From Proteobacteria bacterium SG_bin4 (GTDB lineage: Bacteria; Pseudomonadota; Gammaproteobacteria; Burkholderiales; Nitrosomonadaceae), in the NCBI GenBank assembly GCA_002083395.1, contig LWDH01000055.1, positions 1-64,000 on the forward strand: DNA of 64,000 bases, read 5' to 3'. Below are positions 1-7,239 of this stretch, piece after piece. A program made the position numbers and the translations under genes. Numbering within the stretch: the stretch's first letter is position 1; the number at the start of each line of letters is the position of its first letter. The notes beneath the pieces are model-generated. The model searched no databases and had not been told where the DNA came from. It was given only the letters and a program-made list of their open reading frames with translations.

Positions 1-163
1 CGTTCGCAAAGGCGGCGTGGACAAGCTGGCACCGGCATGAGCGATGGATTCCGGGATCGTATAAATCAGCCGATCATCCATGGTGACGCGCTGATCCGAC
101 GTGGCGAACTCACCGCAACCCCGGATGGCGCGAGCTTATCTAGGTTACTTACTTCAACTGGCT
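1..163. other. Edge of the cassette array, no secure gene
   Basis: No gene can be assigned safely. On the plus strand a reading frame ending in RKGGVDKLAPA stops at 38-40, and its stop overlaps the ATG of a second open frame (MSDGFRDRINQ...) that runs to a stop at 178-180 inside the attC site. On the minus strand an ATG at 81 opens a frame leaving the window (MDDRLIYTIPESIAHAG...), which reads like the start of an excisionase-type helix-turn-helix protein but is only 27 codons long here. The three readings are mutually exclusive and too short to choose between. Confidence 0.25.
119..144. repeat. REP-like palindrome, decayed copy
   Basis: The sequence ccccggatggcgcgagctta continues into tctagg. 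The same motif recurs at 8691-8716, where its arms are perfect (CGGAT, 11-base loop, ATCCG). Here the right arm is mutated to ATCTA. The shape resembles REP/BIME palindromes. The two copies lie just outside the two ends of the cassette array. Confidence 0.5.
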
Positions 164-221
164 GCTTAACGCAAAGCTAGGGGTCGCGTAGCGAAGCGTC
201 CCTTTGAGAGACGTGTTAGGT
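164..221 (-). other. attC site of the DUF2278 cassette
   Basis: Read on the minus strand it starts with R'' ACCTAAC (221-215) and ends with R' GTTAAGC (170-164), both exact fits to RYYYAAC and GTTRRRY. Between them lies an imperfect hairpin (AGGGACGCTTCG...CGCGACCCCT) with the unpaired bases typical of attC. At 58 bp it is at the short end of the usual attC range. It follows the stop codon of the DUF2278 gene by about 30 bp, as expected for a cassette. Confidence 0.85.
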
Positions 222-251
222 TTTTCTGGCATATTCAGCCATACCTGAAGA

Positions 252-911
252 TTACATTGGATGACCCAAGTCATCGGTTTTGAATGATTGTGTTTTAAAT
301 TTGTTAAGAAATCCAACGAACTCACCCTGCGCAGTTTCGACAATGGTTGCACCATCCTGCCATACCGCATTCTCAGCATCGTGCCCTCCACCTATAGGGT
401 CACCCTGATTTTGATGAATATTATGGACCCCAAGTCCTTTGTTGAAAGGTTCTCCGAAAATATAGAACCGGACACCCTGAGAAATAATCAACTCAAGATC
501 TGTGAGGGCTTGAATACCGGTTCCACTCTTCCATGGTGGGTTCCATCGTATAAATTCGAGAAATCTAGATAGGCAACTGTCGTACCGAACATTCCAGAAC
601 AATATTGGTGGATGAAGAACCCTTGATCGAATGTAGTCGAGCGCACCAGAAGTATTTGTGGATGGCAATGAATGCCAACCATCGGAAAGCCCCTTTATGT
701 TTGCGAAGTCCACTGGTCGGATACGCACGATACGCCATTGAATACCATCAGGCATAGATTTTGGGTCAACATCTATTGCGCAGTAATAGTTCCCGACTGG
801 TGTGTTAACAACCAGATTGCCGTGATAATAACGACCAAAGTTGTCCGGTGGGTCGCGGTAGTAGTTCGATTTCTGACCGATTACCAGACCATAACCATTG
901 CTAAGCCCCAT
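252..911 (-). CDS. DUF2278 (YukJ-like) protein
   Basis: A 219-residue protein of the DUF2278/YukJ family. The family signature is visible: an N-terminal YGLVIGQ strand, a central GALDYIRSRV segment, then FGEPF, GVHNIHQNQGD and NAVWQDGA followed by a closing FVGFLNKF stretch. The biochemical function of the family is not established; the conserved HNIHQNQG and WQDG motifs suggest a catalytic or ligand site. I chose the ATG at 911 because GAGGAA lies about 7 bases upstream and the family match begins here; the frame stays open 25 codons further up without a ribosome site. The gene lies between two attC sites, so it is a cassette passenger, and its cargo-like isolation gives no pathway clue. Confidence 0.8.
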   Translation of the reverse strand: MGLSNGYGLVIGQKSNYYRDPPDNFGRYYHGNLVVNTPVGNYYCAIDVDPKSMPDGIQWRIVRIRPVDFANIKGLSDGWHSLPSTNTSGALDYIRSRVLHPPILFWNVRYDSCLSRFLEFIRWNPPWKSGTGIQALTDLELIISQGVRFYIFGEPFNKGLGVHNIHQNQGDPIGGGHDAENAVWQDGATIVETAQGEFVGFLNKFKTQSFKTDDLGHPM

Positions 912-938
912 AGCATGTTCCTCATGAGTGGTTGAGTA

Positions 939-1052
939 GAATAACGCCACCATAAACGGCGACAGAGCGGAGTGGCATTTGCGCATAAAATGGCGAAGCC
1001 ATGCGCAAATGACGCGGAGTCTCTGGCGTCCGTTTTGATGGTTTTATTAGGC
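939..1052 (-). other. attC site of the kinase cassette
   Basis: On the minus strand this begins with GCCTAAT (a variant R'') and ends with GTTATTC (a variant R'). Between them is a long imperfect palindrome: GGACGCCAGAGACTCCGCG and ATTTGCGCATGGC pair with GCCATTTTATGCGCAAAT, then CCACTCCGCTCTGTCGCCG. At 114 bp it belongs to the long attC class. The boxes deviate from consensus at one or two bases, so recombination here may be weak. Confidence 0.65.
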
Positions 1053-1123
1053 GTAATTCCTCTTTGCATTTTAAACCTCTCGAACCAACGCCTCAGTCCA
1101 GGCGACACCACTCGTGAGTTTCA

Positions 1124-2251
1124 CTAAAAAGGGATGTCATCATCAAGCTCCGCGTTTTCATCATATCGTTCTATCGCATCAAGCCTTGTTTTCAAATTTG
1201 CAATGATAATGTTCCTTTTTGCCGCGGACGCATGTCTAAGTAAGTCGAGAAAGTTCTTAATCGCCGAGACATCAAAGTACACTTTTGTTGAAAAGTAGTA
1301 TGAGCCATTCACTAATGCCCTTAAGACAGTTGAATTGGTGGGCACATGCACTTCCAGCATTACCGATCGATATGTGTCTTCAAGTTTGCGCAATATTTCG
1401 GCAGGACTTTCAACGTATTTGGCTGAGCGCTCTATTTTTGAAAGAGTAGAAGTGACTTGCTGGGCAAATGTTCGATACGCCTTCAGTTCGAATGGATCAA
1501 ACTCAATATCACCGAAACTGCCAGACAGAATTTCATTTCTCAAATCTGAAAATCCCCGGATTCTGTTCTCGGGATTTCGAGCTGTCATTCGGCCCAAAAT
1601 ATTCTTATAGGCAAACTGTTCAATCTCGCCTTCAATAATCATGCTTTCAAACAGTTTTCCTACAAAATACACCTCTGTTGAGTGATCATAGATGTCATCG
1701 CTAAATTCGTTTGGAGGCTCGCACCACCAGTTTAATGAAATGCTCTTATCGAACCCTTTTGAGTCGACGATCTTCTTGCCAAATCCGAAATCAATGACCT
1801 TAACATCTCCTGCATCTGAGACCAGGATATTTAGCGGACGAATGTCTCGATGAAGTATTTCGTTTAGCTCTAGGTGATAGAAAGCTTCAATTGCCTGTAC
1901 AAAAATCGAATTAATATTCTCCGGGTTTGCTCGAGAATAATCTTCAATATCTTTTCCCTCCACAAACTCCATTAAGATGTATCCAGTCTTTTCTTCTGGA
2001 TATAGGTAGTAATTGAATACCCGAACAATGTTTGGATGATTTAGGAGATGGAGAAGCTTGATTTCGTGAACAAAGTTTGAATACAGCTCTTCTTTGTGCT
2101 CTTCCTGTAGGGGGGAGTATTTCTTACACACAAAATTCTCTGCTATCACCGGGTCGTGCAGAAGAACTGTTTTCCCGCACGCGCCCCTGCCAAGTTCCCG
2201 GACTAGCTCGAAATCCTTTCTGCGAAGAAACTTAACTAGCTGCTGCTTCAA
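1124..2251 (-). CDS. Ser/Thr protein kinase in an integron cassette
   Basis: A 375-residue soluble eukaryotic-like protein kinase. The glycine loop reads ELGRGACGKTVLL (about residues 18-30), the lysine follows in FVCKKY, the catalytic loop is HRDIRPLNIL (about 135-144) and the metal site is DFGFGKK (about 154-160), so all key residues for phosphotransfer are present. The C-terminal 130 residues have no recognised domain and no membrane segment, unlike PknB-type receptors. Translation probably starts at the TTG at 2251: GGAG sits 8 bases upstream and the kinase domain begins close behind, while no better ATG precedes the glycine loop. It is bounded by attC sites at 939-1052 and 2374-2439. The substrate is unknown; cassette-borne soluble kinases could act in phage defence, but that is inference. 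Confidence 0.85.
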   Translation of the reverse strand: MKQQLVKFLRRKDFELVRELGRGACGKTVLLHDPVIAENFVCKKYSPLQEEHKEELYSNFVHEIKLLHLLNHPNIVRVFNYYLYPEEKTGYILMEFVEGKDIEDYSRANPENINSIFVQAIEAFYHLELNEILHRDIRPLNILVSDAGDVKVIDFGFGKKIVDSKGFDKSISLNWWCEPPNEFSDDIYDHSTEVYFVGKLFESMIIEGEIEQFAYKNILGRMTARNPENRIRGFSDLRNEILSGSFGDIEFDPFELKAYRTFAQQVTSTLSKIERSAKYVESPAEILRKLEDTYRSVMLEVHVPTNSTVLRALVNGSYYFSTKVYFDVSAIKNFLDLLRHASAAKRNIIIANLKTRLDAIERYDENAELDDDIPF

Positions 2252-2373
2252 AAGCTAAACTCCAATCAAATGGTGTAAATAATTGCACGGACCGGGCTGT
2301 AATATGGCAAAGCTTCGTACCAAAATTGTACTCCGGTCAATCGACCCTAAACCGATGTCTGATGGAGACGGGC

Positions 2374-2439
2374 ACATAACGTGGAGCTAACCGGCCTGCG
2401 CGGCTTTTTGCGCAGGTCCGGTTGAGCGCAGTGTTATAC
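2374..2439 (-). other. attC site of the HEPN/zinc-ribbon cassette
   Basis: On the minus strand R'' is GTATAAC (2439-2433) and R' is GTTATGT (2380-2374). The arms GAGC/GCTC, AACCGG/CCGGTT and CCTGCGC/GCGCAGG form a hairpin with a T-rich loop and an extra unpaired base on one side. The stop codon of the upstream gene is the TAA inside R''. The 5' boundary of that same cassette, at 3350-3356, reads GTTATAC, the exact complement of this R'', as expected for one excisable unit. Confidence 0.82.
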
Positions 2440-3339
2440 CGATTTGTCAGCAAACATCTCGGCGCAATCTGATGAACAAAAATAGATTCCATTTACATAG
2501 ACCTCGCCATCTTCAGGATGAAAGAATCTTTCGCAGTTGCGACAGCAACGCACCCAACTGTCTTCGCCGCAGTTTGAACACTTTCCAACGTAAAGCTGCC
2601 GTTTCTGTTCATTGAATGCGTCAATGATGTAGGTCTTTTCTAGACATTTATGGCATTTCAGAAGCCGTGCTTCATGCTCAACATCTATTGAGTCAAAACA
2701 GTTAAGACAAATCAGATACTCGGAGCCCTCTGCTCCTAGCAACCCGAAAAACTCACCAGTGACTACAGCGTACTGGTTACATGCCAGACATGTTCGAATT
2801 TCCATGTCGTGTATTTCGGCAAGGTGATCTACAAAGCCCTCAACTCCTTTCCGCCAAACCTTATTGGCAGATAGGGGATGAGGTGTTCCATAGCTTCTCT
2901 CGAATAGGCACTCCCCGAAATCTGAGTACCAAGTGCTATGTATGAAGAACAGCGTTCTGACAACATTTGTCGCAAGCGCAATATCCCATTCGGTTTGTTG
3001 GGCTCGGTGAAGGATCGAGTTCCTTGCTTCCATCAAAGAGACAAGCTCTCGCTTTACTCCATAAGACCAATTCCGGGTTGAATAGTAATGACTCAATATT
3101 TGCGCATGCTCGATAAAGTCATTTTGCAAAAGGCCATTTTTCTTCTTCTGGATTTCGGCGACTTTTCCGTTTCTCGTAAAGAAGTACTTCAAAAATAGCT
3201 CAAGCGCGACCTGCGCATTTACAGCGGCGAACTTGAGATATTTTGGGTCGCTTTCAGATCGACCAGTCAATTCCACTGCTAATTCAGCGAAATCGATGAA
3301 TCCTTCTCTAAGCTGATCTTCGTCTGGAAGGCTCTTCAT
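2434..3339 (-). CDS. HEPN-domain protein with C-terminal zinc ribbons
   Basis: A 301-residue protein with two parts. Residues ~1-145 are helical and carry ARNSILH (about 104-110), the RNxxxH form of the Rx4-6H motif of HEPN domains, which in many members is the active site of a metal-independent RNase. Residues ~180-300 hold successive CxxC pairs (CLAC, CLNC, CHKC, CSNC, CRNC, CSSDC) that should form two or three zinc ribbons able to bind nucleic acid. HEPN proteins commonly serve in toxin-antitoxin and antiviral systems; here no nucleotidyltransferase antitoxin lies beside it. The ATG is 13 bases from the cassette boundary and has no Shine-Dalgarno, so expression may depend on an upstream transcript. 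No exact family name is assigned. Confidence 0.7.
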   Translation of the reverse strand: MKSLPDEDQLREGFIDFAELAVELTGRSESDPKYLKFAAVNAQVALELFLKYFFTRNGKVAEIQKKKNGLLQNDFIEHAQILSHYYSTRNWSYGVKRELVSLMEARNSILHRAQQTEWDIALATNVVRTLFFIHSTWYSDFGECLFERSYGTPHPLSANKVWRKGVEGFVDHLAEIHDMEIRTCLACNQYAVVTGEFFGLLGAEGSEYLICLNCFDSIDVEHEARLLKCHKCLEKTYIIDAFNEQKRQLYVGKCSNCGEDSWVRCCRNCERFFHPEDGEVYVNGIYFCSSDCAEMFADKSV

Positions 3340-3361
3340 GGCGTAATAGGTATAACTACAA

Positions 3362-3424
3362 TTAGACGTCCGAAATGACGTGATATATTGCGTCAGAAGT
3401 CATGTCTAAAAATGCAAAATTCAT
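3362..3424 (-). CDS. 20-codon ORF with ribosome site, copy A
   Basis: ATG at 3424 to TAA at 3362, reading MNFAFLDMTSDAIYHVISDV. AGGGG precedes the ATG by 6 bases. The same ORF occurs at 7762-7824 with one amino-acid change (Ser to Cys) and one silent change. The reading lies on an imperfect palindrome, so it may be a hairpin that happens to be open rather than a gene. Confidence 0.3.
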   Translation of the reverse strand: MNFAFLDMTSDAIYHVISDV

Positions 3425-3526
3425 TTTATCCCCTTAATTTTATTGAGTTGCTGCAGATTTAGGTTTCATTGCATGAAAATGTTAGATCCACAGCTCAAAA
3501 TTCCATCGTGGCGAGATTGAGGGTAT

Positions 3527-3716
3527 TTATCCTGATAATTGATAAAGTTTGATATTAATCGCTTGCGTGAGTATTTGGAAGTATTTGTCGAGCGAAAATA
3601 CCTCGCAATGATTAGAGTCTTCGCATTTTGCGCAATGATGAAATAACTCAATTCGACGGATTGCCGGCCGCTTCGGAAATAATCGATCCATACTGAAGTA
3701 TCTGCTAACACAGCCA
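3527..3716 (-). pseudogene. Decayed VapC-type PIN toxin
   Basis: Remnant of a PIN-domain toxin close to the intact one at 7927-8316. The start MAVLADTSVWIDYFRSG retains the first catalytic Asp, then the sequence jumps to IAQNAK: 67 codons carrying the central Glu and the third Asp are missing. The gap corresponds to recombination between two GATGAGAT octamers still present in the intact copy (8035-8042 and 8236-8243). After IAQNAK a 2-base gain shifts the frame; the C-terminus (NHCEVFSLDKYFQ...) continues in another frame to 3527. The product cannot be an active nuclease. Confidence 0.85.
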
Positions 3717-3752
3717 TTACCGGAGCGCCCGAAGATTGTCGAGGTCAATAAA
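3717..3752 (-). pseudogene. 3' stub of the VapB antitoxin
   Basis: The last ten codons (IDLDNLRALR) match the end of the intact antitoxin (DIDLDILRARR). All upstream antitoxin sequence and its promoter are gone. The stub abuts aaaatgtttgccgtg, a 15-base string that also occurs at 8641-8655, upstream of the intact pair. This suggests a deletion of about 290 bp relative to the ancestral unit. Confidence 0.7.
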
Positions 3753-3813
3753 ATGTTTGCCGTGACGAGAATGGCGCGCAGCGCCGTCCGCATAGACCGC
3801 TGCACGGTTAGTC
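3753..3813 (-). other. Truncated attC of the endonuclease cassette
   Basis: On the minus strand R'' is GACTAAC (3813-3807), containing the stop codon of the endonuclease gene, followed by CGTGCAGCGGTCTATGCGGA and a GC-rich palindrome (GGCGCTGCGCGCC). No GTTRRRY box follows before the sequence joins the vapB stub, so the right half of the site appears lost. Confidence 0.4.
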
Positions 3814-4548
3814 CATGCTCCACAATTTACCTGGCTTTCGCTTTTGCTCATGGAGATCGGCACCGGCAATGCGGTCCCAGAATCGCCCTCCCACCTTTTG
3901 CTCGGCGTCGTAGGTTGCGACCAAATAATCCTCGAGACTTCCGGTGAGCTTCTTGTTCTCCATTTCAAAGGTCCAGAGACTCAGACGGCCTCGGTTGTCC
4001 TCCGCCAGTATGCTCTTTACGAACGCATGGGGGATCGGTACATCAATTCCATACTTGTCATTGGCGTCTCCAATCGTCTCAACCGCTCTGTCGAAGTAGA
4101 AAACCGGGGCCGTTAGGACATAGGTTTCGAGAATGCTTTTCTTGTCGTTCAACTTGCGAACAGCGCTCTCAAGCTCACGCCACATGCCTCTATTGAAGTC
4201 TGGTTGCTGTGGCGACATATTGGAGAGAAGAAACGTTTCGCTGTTCTGAATTTCCAGCTCATCCTGATTTGCGCTCCCGACAAGGTGGCCGCGATCGTAT
4301 CCGCTACCCTTGTACGCATTAAGGCCGGCACGGAATCTGCGAGGAATTCGAATATCCGCCCGGAAATTTTCGCTTCGATTCTCTACTTCCCACTCGAACT
4401 TTGCATTCGGATTGACAATTTCGAGCACCCATTTGGCCTGCCTGAAGTACCACGAATAACCGATGGTGAAGTACCGCCCAGGCAGTATTTCGTCGCACAC
4501 GGGGGCGCCGTAGCGAAGTTCGCGTTGTATCTGAAACGGATCATTCAT
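3808..4548 (-). CDS. DNA/RNA non-specific endonuclease (NUC1 family)
   Basis: A 246-residue nuclease of the beta-beta-alpha-metal superfamily. The catalytic motif DRGHLVGSANQ (about residues 84-94) carries the histidine base, and NMSPQQPDFNRGMW (about 109-122) supplies the metal-binding Asn and the conserved Arg. The fold is close in length to a minimal NUC1 domain. No signal peptide is present, unlike secreted members, so it probably works inside the cell or needs a partner for delivery. GAGGAG lies 8 bases before the ATG at 4548. The gene forms one cassette, with its stop codon inside the attC R'' box. There is no obvious immunity gene beside it. A degradative defence effector is a fair guess, not shown by the sequence. 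Confidence 0.85.
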   Translation of the reverse strand: MNDPFQIQRELRYGAPVCDEILPGRYFTIGYSWYFRQAKWVLEIVNPNAKFEWEVENRSENFRADIRIPRRFRAGLNAYKGSGYDRGHLVGSANQDELEIQNSETFLLSNMSPQQPDFNRGMWRELESAVRKLNDKKSILETYVLTAPVFYFDRAVETIGDANDKYGIDVPIPHAFVKSILAEDNRGRLSLWTFEMENKKLTGSLEDYLVATYDAEQKVGGRFWDRIAGADLHEQKRKPGKLWSMD

Positions 4549-4603
4549 GACTATCTCCTCATTGGTTAATGCGTGAAGACGTTGCGCAACAAGCCTATCA
4601 TAA

Positions 4604-4655
4604 AGCTAACGAGTGCGCCGCTTTTGGCGCGTCCCTCTCGAACGCCATGTTGAAC
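4604..4655 (-). other. attC-like site of the oxidoreductase cassette
   Basis: On the minus strand GTTCAAC (4655-4649, exact R'') is followed by CGAGAGGGACGCGCC, an AAAAGC loop, then GGCGCACTC and GTTAGCT (4610-4604, R' with one mismatch). It is short at 52 bp. A second possible R' box, GTTGCGC at 4590-4584, would make it 72 bp. Confidence 0.55.
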
Positions 4656-4699
4656 AATGCCCTCTCAGATGGTCGCATACGTGATCCATGCCCCTAGGT

Positions 4700-5680
4700 T
4701 CAGTCGTCATGCTCCAGAGTTATGACGACATTTCCCTTCTTGCGTCCGGTGTCGACGTAGCGGTGAGCCTCGGCGATCTGCTCGAACGGATAGCGCCGAT
4801 CAATAACCGGTTTGAATTCTCCCGCTTCAGCCAGTCCCGCGAGAAAACGCAAATCTTCCGCGCGCCCGGCTGCTGGCCCAGCGATGATTTTCTTGCTGCT
4901 CGTCATCAATACCCATGGAATCCGAAGCATGTCTGGCAGCCCGGTTAAAACCATAAGAAGGCGTCCTCCTTCCTTCAACGAAGCTTTGCTACGGGAAAAC
5001 GGGGCCGTGCCGGCGGTATCGACAATGACATCATAGGTTTCACCATTCTGCGTGAAGTCTTCCCGGGTGTAGTCGATGACATGACTGGCACCCAGAGATC
5101 TCACCAGTTCAATGTTCGCGGTACTGCACACCCCGGTTACATCTGCCCCGAAGTGTTTGGCAAGCTGCACCGCAGCTGTGCCCACCCCTCCGGAAGCGCC
5201 GTTGATGAGCACTCTTTCCCCGCTCTGAAGTTTTCCTCTTCGGAGGAAATCCAGCGCCGTTGTTCCGCCAAAAGATAGTGCAGCGGCTTCGTCGTAGGTC
5301 AGATTGACGGGTTTTAGTGCCACTGCCCCATCCCACGGCATGCATTTGTACTCCGCATGACACCCCATGGCGGCATCGCTGAACGCAAAAACTTGGTCAC
5401 CGGCTTTGAATTTCCTTACACCTTCGCCGACCGACTCAATGACCCCGGCCAGTTCTGTCCCTAGTATGGGTTGCTTGGGTTTCGAGACTCCAAATACCAG
5501 GCGCATGATGAGCCTGAAACCGGCAGGTACATCAAGACTTCGCACCCTCCAGTCGCCTGATGTGACCGTTGTCGCATGTGTTTTTATCAGAACTTCATTG
5601 TTCTTGGGCGTGGGCTTTTCGACCTCCTTCAATTGAAGGACCTCAGGCGGCCCATATCTTTCATACACAACTGCTTTCAT
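4700..5680 (-). CDS. NAD(P)-dependent MDR family oxidoreductase (zinc-free type)
   Basis: A 326-residue medium-chain dehydrogenase/reductase of the quinone-oxidoreductase/alcohol-dehydrogenase type. The GroES-like N-terminal domain (about residues 1-120) is followed by a Rossmann domain with INGASGGVGTAAVQLAKHFG (about 159-178) as the dinucleotide site. The catalytic zinc cysteine (GHE/C) and the structural-zinc Cys cluster are absent, so this is a zinc-free enone or quinone reductase. The full length of the family is present. GAGGG stands about 9 bases before the ATG at 5680. It is a cassette gene: the attC-like site at 4604-4655 follows it and a GTTGGGC core box at 5733-5727 precedes it. 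The substrate cannot be told from sequence. Confidence 0.85.
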   Translation of the reverse strand: MKAVVYERYGPPEVLQLKEVEKPTPKNNEVLIKTHATTVTSGDWRVRSLDVPAGFRLIMRLVFGVSKPKQPILGTELAGVIESVGEGVRKFKAGDQVFAFSDAAMGCHAEYKCMPWDGAVALKPVNLTYDEAAALSFGGTTALDFLRRGKLQSGERVLINGASGGVGTAAVQLAKHFGADVTGVCSTANIELVRSLGASHVIDYTREDFTQNGETYDVIVDTAGTAPFSRSKASLKEGGRLLMVLTGLPDMLRIPWVLMTSSKKIIAGPAAGRAEDLRFLAGLAEAGEFKPVIDRRYPFEQIAEAHRYVDTGRKKGNVVITLEHDD

Positions 5681-5741
5681 GCGTTATCGCCCTCGAAGGT
5701 TGCTTTGATCCGCAGTCTTCCACGTTGCCCAACGCAGCAAT

Positions 5742-5810
5742 TTAGCGGCTGCACGCTGCCGTATGTAGCGCTTTTCGAACACGAGCCAGCTCGATCTCGC
5801 TGAGAGCCAT
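5742..5810 (-). pseudogene. DUF3024 gene remnant in a decayed cassette
   Basis: ATG at 5810 opens MALSEIELARVRKALHTAAC and ends at a TAA at 5742. The first 15 residues resemble the start of DUF3024 proteins, which are frequent in integron cassettes, but the rest of the domain is absent. It sits between the R' box GTTATGT (5838-5832) and a GTTGGGC box (5733-5727), so a mini-cassette has lost its body. Confidence 0.4.
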
Positions 5811-5831
5811 TACTGTGTCGCCGAACGTCTG

Positions 5832-5890
5832 ACATAACCGGCGCTGCGCGGTTTCATCGCGCAGCGTCCGTGTTGATGGATTGGTTGGGC
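5832..5890 (-). other. attC site of the 424-residue-protein cassette
   Basis: On the minus strand R'' is GCCCAAC (5890-5884) and R' is GTTATGT (5838-5832). The hairpin GGACGCTGCGCG/CGCGCAGCGCC surrounds an ATGAAAC loop with an unpaired base. The R'' is the exact complement of the GTTGGGC box at the 5' boundary of the same cassette (7185-7179). Confidence 0.78.
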
Positions 5891-5891
5891 C

Positions 5892-7166
5892 TCAGATGTC
5901 CCATATCTCGCCCTTCGCCAAGTACTCTTGAATCTCGGGCGGATTCCGACGAACCTTGGGATGGTTTGCAAGTACAAGGCGCAGCGTACGGAGCGCGTCG
6001 TAGGCGTCGATCATGATCTTGCGCTGTTCCTTGAAGTAGGACAGGTCGAAGAGGTTCTCATTCACGGCATGGGCCGGCTTCTGCCTCAGACGACGAACCG
6101 TTCGGAATGCCGTGAACATGCGTTCGAAGGGCTTCGGGTCTGCCGGACGAAAGTACTTGCGGAGCCACTCCTCCAACAGTGCGAGAGTGCCTTTTTGTCT
6201 TACCTCAATCTTTCCATCGGGTCGAGTCTTATCCTCTTCAAGAGGTACGTCGTTCCCGAAGAACGCTTTGTCGATGTTGTCCGACAACATCTTGTCCAGT
6301 AGCAAAACGAAGGCATTGAACTCTGCAAGCGTTGGGCGAAGCAGGAATCCAAACTCCTTCGGTCTCTCGGACTGAAACACATTTCGGAAGAGCGCTGGCT
6401 TTCCAATTAGCGCGGCCATTTGGTTGATGACCTTCAGTTCCAGTGTGAACGCCTCGAATATCGAGATTCGGGTACCCCAATCACCGAGAATGCTGTTGCG
6501 ATAATAGTCAGGGTGGAGTTTGTAGTCGCCAGAAAGCATCTTGGCGTGCCACACACGCTGATGCTCTGGACTTAGATCTGCCAAGTAGCGCAGAAATACC
6601 GCGACTGCGCGGTTCAGATCGTTGTCATATGCAAATCCAAAGGATTGCATGAGCACTTGATCGTGCTTCGGCATCGACTGGTTCTCGAAGTACTCATCCT
6701 TAATCGAAATGGAACCGTTGATAAAGTCGGTTTCATAGTAGTACCGTGGATCGTTCCGATAATGTTCTAGAACAGAGAGATCAAATGCGCGGTGCTCCAA
6801 TTGTCCATAGCCCCGCGCGAGCTCCAAGTCGAATGGGCGACCTTCGAATCGTGAATCTAAGGGAAGCTTTGCTAGGTGTTTCTTTCCCGGATACACACAG
6901 ACAGAGTCAGTGAGGCCCAATTCCTTCAGGAACTCAAGCTGCTGCTCATGAGTAATGTGGGAGAACGCCTTGATGTGAGGATTCGGGTGAACGTTGCCAA
7001 AAAGCAGATCGACGTCTTCGGACTTGACCAATCTCTCAAGCAATTCATTCGTAGCGAGCATGTCGAGTCCGAGGTGCTTTCTAAGTGCCCGGACTGGCAC
7101 ACCGTTGAAGTCTCGCGAAGAGAGATAGAACTCGCTGATGTAGTCGAGAGCTGCCGAGTCGGTCAT
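5892..7166 (-). CDS. Unknown 424-residue protein, possible HEPN-like C-terminus
   Basis: Not recognised as a named family. The protein is soluble and mostly helical. The N-terminal ~60 residues (YISEFYLSSRDFNGVPV followed by LRKHLGLD) look like a winged-helix or helical adaptor, and the C-terminal third contains RLRQKPAHAVNEN (about residues 367-379), where RQKPAH fits Rx4H of HEPN RNases and the downstream Asn is also seen in some members. The ATG at 7166 is chosen because AGAGGC stands 5 bases before it and it lies 12 bases inside the cassette boundary. The frame is open a few codons further to a TTG inside the attC box, which is unlikely to be used. An RNA-directed role is only a guess. 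Confidence 0.6.
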   Translation of the reverse strand: MTDSAALDYISEFYLSSRDFNGVPVRALRKHLGLDMLATNELLERLVKSEDVDLLFGNVHPNPHIKAFSHITHEQQLEFLKELGLTDSVCVYPGKKHLAKLPLDSRFEGRPFDLELARGYGQLEHRAFDLSVLEHYRNDPRYYYETDFINGSISIKDEYFENQSMPKHDQVLMQSFGFAYDNDLNRAVAVFLRYLADLSPEHQRVWHAKMLSGDYKLHPDYYRNSILGDWGTRISIFEAFTLELKVINQMAALIGKPALFRNVFQSERPKEFGFLLRPTLAEFNAFVLLLDKMLSDNIDKAFFGNDVPLEEDKTRPDGKIEVRQKGTLALLEEWLRKYFRPADPKPFERMFTAFRTVRRLRQKPAHAVNENLFDLSYFKEQRKIMIDAYDALRTLRLVLANHPKVRRNPPEIQEYLAKGEIWDI

Positions 7167-7178
7167 GTTGCCTCTGAG

Positions 7179-7239
7179 GCCCAACGCCCGCTTAATAGGC
7201 GCAAGCTTGCGAGCACCCTAATTGACGCGATTGTTAGGT
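7179..7239 (-). other. attC site of the small membrane-protein cassette
   Basis: On the minus strand R'' is ACCTAAC (7239-7233) and R' is GTTGGGC (7185-7179), both exact. The stem pairs GCTCGCAAG with CTTGCGC and flanking arms, with an unpaired base as in functional sites. The stop codon of the 158-residue gene overlaps the first base of R''. The 5' boundary of that cassette (7756-7750) reads GTTAGGT, the complement of this R''. Confidence 0.86.

Larger units (their letters stand above)
3354..3752 (-). repeat. Direct repeat copy A of the vapBC block
   Basis: From 3354 the sequence matches 7754 onward with an exact 4400-base offset, about 90 percent identical over the first 280 bases by eye, covering the toxin 3' half, the downstream flank and the attC-like palindrome. 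It then continues, after an internal deletion, with the toxin 5' end and the last codons of the antitoxin, stopping at about 3750. It faces the same way as copy B (7754-8350), so recombination between them could remove the 4.4 kb in between. Confidence 0.85.
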
